Positions 39,419 through 43,187 of a DNA stretch of 43,187 nucleotides are shown piece after piece (the first letter of the stretch is position 1; every line of letters starts with the position of its first letter). The stretch covers positions 1 to 43,187 of the forward strand of contig DATKVV010000069.1 of NCBI GenBank assembly GCA_035529895.1, in the 5' to 3' direction. A program made the translations under genes and the position numbers. This stretch comes from JAUWKC01 sp035529895. Lineage in GTDB: Bacteria > Planctomycetota > Phycisphaerae > Sedimentisphaerales > Anaerobacaceae. Below the pieces are notes generated by a model. The model made no database searches, was not told the origin of the DNA, and saw nothing but the letters and a program-made list of their open reading frames with translations.

Positions 39419-40402
39419 ATGAGAGCGGGAATGCTGGCGGGTCTGGTTGTGATTGGGTTTGCAGCCGGTTGTTCAGGCCTGCACCCCAGGAACCCGGACA
39501 TGCACTACAATCCCTGGAAGCACTTTGCCGGCAAAACAGGCTGGAGCGTATATCCCGGCAATCCCATAATTGAGCCGGGAAAGCCGGGCGAGTGGGACTC
39601 GTGGGCGGTAATGTCAATGACGGTGGTCAAGGTCGGGGACACTTTTCATTTGTATTACGAAGGAGGCCTGACGGGCTGCGGCGACCTCCAGATTGGACAT
39701 TCCACGTCAACCGATGGCCTGCGCTGGGTGAAGGACCCTGAAAATCCGGTACTTCGGCCGGGAGGACCCGGCGAGTGGGATGAGGGAGCGACGTGGGACC
39801 CATTCGTTCTTTACGAGGACGGCGTGTTCAAGATGTGGTATGGAGGCGAAAAGAAAGAGCACAAGGATTTCCAGTGTGGGTACGCTGTTTCGAAAGACGG
39901 TACGCATTTCGAGAAAAAGGGCAAGATAAGCAATTTTGCGGGCGGCCAGATGGCGGACATGCACGTGTTTCACGATAAAGAGGCGGGGCGCTATTATATG
40001 TACTATTGGGACCGACGCTTCAGGACCTCAGACCGGCTGCGGCTGGCCGTCTCGCCCGATGAGACGGATTTTGACTTCGAGAATGCGACGCCGATAAGGA
40101 TAGAGGGCGAGCAGCCGGGCCACAGGTATACTCACGTGTTCAAAGAAGGCGGCAAGTGGTATATGTACTACGGGTTCGACGGCGGGCCGCCGCGGATGGG
40201 ATACGCCACCAGCAAGGACGGGGTCCACTGGAAGGCGGCCAACATTCGCCTCATGGGCGGAGAGGATGCTGAGATACTCAAGGTCGGGAAGAATTTGTAT
40301 TTTATGTTCTATTGCCCGGAAGGGTATCAGGATGAGACCGGCTGCGATATCAGGCTGGCAATTTTCAGCGGGGACCTTGACAAGCTTGCTTTGAAGGATT
40401 GA
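39419..40402 (+). CDS. GH43/GH32/GH130-like five-bladed propeller lipoprotein
   Basis: The 327-residue protein has a lipoprotein signal (LVVIGFAAGC), so it is probably anchored to a membrane. The body repeats blade patterns of the five-bladed glycosidase propellers: YPGNPIIEPGKPGEWDS, HLYYEGG, STSTDGLRWVKDPENPVL, ATWDPFVLYEDG, KMWYGG, KWYMYYGFDGG and GYATSKDGVHW. It may bind or cleave a plant- or algal-type glycan. Catalytic residues are not certain by eye. The gene is alone on the plus strand, divergent from the hydrolase. Confidence 0.75.
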   Translation: MRAGMLAGLVVIGFAAGCSGLHPRNPDMHYNPWKHFAGKTGWSVYPGNPIIEPGKPGEWDSWAVMSMTVVKVGDTFHLYYEGGLTGCGDLQIGHSTSTDGLRWVKDPENPVLRPGGPGEWDEGATWDPFVLYEDGVFKMWYGGEKKEHKDFQCGYAVSKDGTHFEKKGKISNFAGGQMADMHVFHDKEAGRYYMYYWDRRFRTSDRLRLAVSPDETDFDFENATPIRIEGEQPGHRYTHVFKEGGKWYMYYGFDGGPPRMGYATSKDGVHWKAANIRLMGGEDAEILKVGKNLYFMFYCPEGYQDETGCDIRLAIFSGDLDKLALKD

Positions 40403-40429
40403 TGCGTCCTTACCGGTGCGCCGCTTCGG

Positions 40430-40960
40430 TCACTGCCGGTCTTTGATTCCCAAGTCGTCTTTTGTCAGGATGGATTCGAATTTGTAGCCGGCCCGGGTGA
40501 TGTTTTCTTCGGCCCCCTGTTTGCGGTCAATGACGGCGACGATTTTTTTGACGGTGGCCCCCGCATCGGTAATAACCCTGGCGGCTTCGAGGACCTGGCC
40601 TCCTGTGGTGGCGATGTCTTCAACGAGCAGGACGACGTCACCTTTTTTTAAGAGGCCCTCGATTAGTTTGCCGGTGCCGTAGCCTTTCTTGGCGTTGCGG
40701 ACGATAATCCAGTTTTTGCCGGTGGCCATGGCCGTAGCGGCAGCCAGGGCCACGCCCCCTAATTCGGCGCCGGCTATCAAGGTGACGTCGTCGGTCAGAT
40801 GTTTGGCAAATTCGGCGCCGAGGGCATTGAGAATGTCGGGGCAGGTTTCGAAAAGATACTTATCGAGGTAGTAGCTGCTTTTTTTGCCGCTGCGGAGGGT
40901 AAAATCGCCTTCGAGGTAGGCGGTTTCCCTGATGCGCTTTTTGAGCTCTTCTCTGGTCAC
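40430..40960 (-). CDS. pyrE: Orotate phosphoribosyltransferase
   Basis: The 176-residue enzyme makes orotidine monophosphate from orotate and PRPP in pyrimidine synthesis. The PRPP-binding motif VVLLVEDIATTGGQ is clear, with FTLRSGKKSSYYLDKY at the N-terminus and AELGGVALAAATAM and VRNAKKGYGTG in order. It ends a minus-strand group behind purB, 15 bases away. Confidence 0.95.
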   Translation of the reverse strand: MTREELKKRIRETAYLEGDFTLRSGKKSSYYLDKYLFETCPDILNALGAEFAKHLTDDVTLIAGAELGGVALAAATAMATGKNWIIVRNAKKGYGTGKLIEGLLKKGDVVLLVEDIATTGGQVLEAARVITDAGATVKKIVAVIDRKQGAEENITRAGYKFESILTKDDLGIKDRQ

Positions 40961-40975
40961 GCTCGAAATTCCCTT

Positions 40976-42409
40976 TTAGACTTTTAGTTCAACTTTTCTG
41001 TGGAGTTCCCTGCGGTACTTTCTGAGCACCGGGGTAACGATACCTATAATGAATTCATCGACCTGCTGCGGGGCGCGGCCGACGTAGTGTTTCGGGTTCA
41101 GGACGTTTTGGAAGTTGATTTTTCTAAAGGCGACGTCGGCTTTGAGTCGGGCGATGAGGTCGTTTGGCTTGCCGAATCTTTTCACCTGGATAGCGGCGGC
41201 CTGTGAGTGGAGCCTGATTTTCTCGTGGAGCTCTTGTCGGTTTCCGCCGGCCTTGACCGCCGCCATCAAAATATCTTCTGTCGCCATAAATGGAAGCTCG
41301 GCGGCCACACGGGCGGCTATTACTTTGGGATAAACGACCAGGCCATCGAGGACATTGATGAGGATTTCGAGGATACCATCGATGGCCAGAAACGCTTCGG
41401 GGATTACCACTCTTCGGTTGGCGGAATCATCAAGCGTTCTCTCGAGCCACTGTTCGGAGGCGGTCATCGCCGGGCTGGAAGCAAGGCTGAGCACCAGCCT
41501 GCTTAGCGATGTAACCCTCTCACATCGCATCGGGTTTCGCTTGTAGGCCATGGAGGAGGAGCCGACCTGTGATTTTTCGAAGGGCTCTTCCATCTCTTTT
41601 AAGTTTGCGAGCAGGCGAAGGTCGTTGCACATCTTGTGGGCCGACTGGGCTATCGAGGCAAGAGCGTTGACCACCAGCGCATCGATTTTTCGAGGATAAG
41701 TCTGGCCGGTGACGGCGCAGCTTTCCTCGAAGCCGAAGGCGGCGGCCAAGGCTTTATCAAGCTGCCTGACCTTGTTATGGTTGCCGTCGAAAAGGGTCAG
41801 GAAAGAGGCCTGCGTGCCGGTGGCGCCTTTGACGCCTCTGAACGGCAGTGTCTCGAGCCGGTGCTCGATTTCCTTCAAGTCCATAATGAACTCATAGCAC
41901 CACAGCGTCGCTCTTTTGCCGACGGTGGTCAACTGGGCGGGCTGATAGTGGGTGAAGCCGAGTGTCGGCATTGAGCGGTGCTTCTTAGCGAATGCGGCCA
42001 GTTGATTTATCACCGCCGCCAGTTTGCCGGCCGTCATCCGAAGGGCTTGTCGCATAATTATCAAATCGCTGTTGTCGGCGACAAAGCAGCTTGTGGCGCC
42101 GAGGTGGATGATAGCAGCGGCCTTCGGCGCGGCCTCGCCGAAGGTGTGGATGTGGGCCATAACATCGTGTCGGAATCTCTTTTCGTAGGCGGCGGCCTTC
42201 TTGAAATCGATATCGTCAAGGTGTGCGGCCATCTGGTTTATCTGGGTTTGCTTGATGTCCAGTCCCAGTTTTGTTTGGGCCTTTGCCAGTTCGAGCCAGA
42301 GCCTCCGCCATGTGCTGAATTTCTTTTGCGGGCCGAAAAGCTCTGCCATTTCCTTGGAGGCGTTTCTTTCCACCAGAGGACTTGTGTACAGATTTTTGTC
42401 GTTTGCCAT
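40976..42409 (-). CDS. purB: Adenylosuccinate lyase
   Basis: The 477-residue enzyme cleaves SAICAR and adenylosuccinate in purine synthesis. The fumarase/aspartase-superfamily signature SSSMAYKRNPMRCE is present with the catalytic Ser-loop, along with HLGATSCFVADNSDL and FTHYQPAQLTTVGKR. The start at 42409 gives the family N-terminus (YTSPLVERNASKEM). A much longer frame upstream overlaps the reductase gene and is rejected. It lies 19 bases after the reductase gene. Confidence 0.95.
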   Translation of the reverse strand: MANDKNLYTSPLVERNASKEMAELFGPQKKFSTWRRLWLELAKAQTKLGLDIKQTQINQMAAHLDDIDFKKAAAYEKRFRHDVMAHIHTFGEAAPKAAAIIHLGATSCFVADNSDLIIMRQALRMTAGKLAAVINQLAAFAKKHRSMPTLGFTHYQPAQLTTVGKRATLWCYEFIMDLKEIEHRLETLPFRGVKGATGTQASFLTLFDGNHNKVRQLDKALAAAFGFEESCAVTGQTYPRKIDALVVNALASIAQSAHKMCNDLRLLANLKEMEEPFEKSQVGSSSMAYKRNPMRCERVTSLSRLVLSLASSPAMTASEQWLERTLDDSANRRVVIPEAFLAIDGILEILINVLDGLVVYPKVIAARVAAELPFMATEDILMAAVKAGGNRQELHEKIRLHSQAAAIQVKRFGKPNDLIARLKADVAFRKINFQNVLNPKHYVGRAPQQVDEFIIGIVTPVLRKYRRELHRKVELKV

Positions 42410-42428
42410 TTTGTTCTTTCTCTGCAAT

Positions 42429-43187
42429 CTATTTGCCTTTGATTTTTTCAAGCCGTTCGGCCAATAGCTGTTCAATTTCTTCGATATCCTCGGCGGCGAG
42501 GGTCCAGTCGGATGCGGGCGCGGTCTCTTTAATCTGGTCGGGCCTTCTGGCTCCGACGATGGCAGCGGTGACTTCGCTGCGGCGCAGGACCCAGCTAATC
42601 GCCAGTTGCGCCGTGGTTCGGCCGCTGCGCCCGGCGATGTCCGCCAGTTTCTCAACGAGTTCGAGTGTAGCACTTAACTGTGGCTCCTGGAAATCGGGCA
42701 TTCTTCTTCGGTGGTCGTCGAGAGGCAGGCCGGCCAGTCTTTCGCGGGTGAACTTGCCCGTCAACAATCCTCTCTCCATCGGGCTATATGCAATCACGCC
42801 GATGTCGTGTTCCGCGCAATAGCCCAGAAGCTCGCCTTCGACCTCGCGATGGAGCATATTGTAAGGCGGCTGAAGCGACGCCACGGGGTGTATCTTCTGC
42901 ACACGCTTGATTTGTTCGACGCTGAAATTCGACACCCCCAAGTACCGCACCTTGTCCTCTTCGGCCAGCTTGGCCATTTCCTCCCAGGCGCGCTCGATGT
43001 CCGGGTCGGGGTTTGGCCAGTGAATCTGGTAGAGGTCTATTACGTCCACGTTGAGCCTTTTGAGGCTGGCGTGGCATTCCTGCCGGATGCTTTTGGGTTC
43101 GAGGCAGTATACGATTTGGCCCCTGCTGTCCCAGAGCAGGCCGCACTTGGTGGCGATAAACGGCTTATAGCTTGTCTGCCTGAGGGC
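42429..43187 (-). CDS. Aldo/keto reductase (5' end cut by window edge)
   Basis: The 252 visible codons start mid-protein. Before an in-frame GTG at 43049 the frame is open to the edge, with IATKCGLLWDS and SIRQECHASLKRLNVDVIDL. The catalytic Lys is in IATKCG and the His in DLYQIHWPNPD, so the tetrad is canonical here, unlike the Tat-exported relative at 3302-4387. LGVSNFSVEQIKRVQ and AYSPMERGLLTGKF are typical of the family. NADPH-dependent reduction of a carbonyl is the likely reaction. It precedes purB and pyrE on the same strand. Confidence 0.9.
   Translation of the reverse strand, partial: ALRQTSYKPFIATKCGLLWDSRGQIVYCLEPKSIRQECHASLKRLNVDVIDLYQIHWPNPDPDIERAWEEMAKLAEEDKVRYLGVSNFSVEQIKRVQKIHPVASLQPPYNMLHREVEGELLGYCAEHDIGVIAYSPMERGLLTGKFTRERLAGLPLDDHRRRMPDFQEPQLSATLELVEKLADIAGRSGRTTAQLAISWVLRRSEVTAAIVGARRPDQIKETAPASDWTLAAEDIEEIEQLLAERLEKIKGK

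Noticed and set aside
42410..42673. An 88-codon extension upstream of purB
   Set aside because: It overlaps the aldo/keto reductase gene antiphase, with low-complexity sequence and no signal peptide, and the ATG at 42409 gives the family N-terminus.

Overview
The window looks like one contig piece from a planctomycete of the Phycisphaerae/Sedimentisphaerales type, probably a metagenome-assembled genome. This is inferred from gene style, not from a marker gene. The signs are secreted proteins carrying short dockerin-like DLTGDC...ANQWL segments, Tat-exported oxidoreductases, a ThuA-domain protein, sialidase, GH29 fucosidase and GH43-like propeller proteins, small 4-TM proteins paired with XRE regulators, low coding density, and intergenic DNA full of dispersed GC-rich palindromes and MQNKPN-type repeats.

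Layout. 1-1220: a deletion-damaged SIR2-like gene and a repeat-filled gap. 1221-4387 (minus): a four-gene cluster of a Tat-exported aldo/keto-reductase-like protein, a tetraheme cytochrome c, a ThuA-domain protein and a sugar-isomerase TIM barrel. 4719-6516 (plus): a four-CBS-domain protein, a small zinc-ribbon protein and a decayed HTH fragment. 6796-7191: a GIY-YIG gene bounded by inverted repeats, beside a gene-less element with similar ends. 7190-12461 (minus): secreted proteins (SUMF1-fold, FG-GAP/VCBS, propeller-dockerin), a tRNA-Thr(UGU) and a decayed fragment. 12798-15692 (minus): six tandem paralogous 4-TM proteins followed by an XRE regulator. 15770-17842: a LolA-like secreted protein and a zinc-ribbon/PH-domain membrane protein. 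18334-21107 (minus): a nucleotidyl cyclase-TPR protein and two uncharacterised proteins, one with an R-x4-H (HEPN-like) motif. 21108-22382: a repeat-dense gap. 22383-23492: a sialidase-like protein. 23605-25170 (minus): a second regulator plus paralogous membrane-protein locus, and a dead regulator copy. 25300-27648 (minus): a low-GC island with a papain-fold-like protein of 568 residues behind a near-consensus promoter. 28153-28716: an O6-alkylguanine-DNA alkyltransferase.

28767-34572 (plus) is a core housekeeping run: pheA, tpiA, secG, yicC, gmk, rpoZ, coaC and coaB. After it come a truncated DUF3800 gene running in frame into a GH29 alpha-L-fucosidase, a HEAT-repeat secreted protein, a CYTH protein, an alpha/beta hydrolase and a GH43-like lipoprotein. 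The window ends in a minus-strand purine/pyrimidine run of aldo/keto reductase (cut by the edge), purB and pyrE.

The secreted hydrolases and propeller proteins fit breakdown of sulfated or fucosylated polysaccharides. The most unusual structures are the inverted-repeat-bounded GIY-YIG cassette with its satellite element, the six-paralog membrane array with a one-base frameshift in a T7 tract, the Tat-AKR/cytochrome cluster whose reductase has lost two catalytic residues, and the papain-like protein. Several genes show signs of rearrangement: the SIR2 remnant, a sulfatase-tail/VCBS chimera, a dockerin-adjacent remnant, the DUF3800-fucosidase junction and a decayed XRE.
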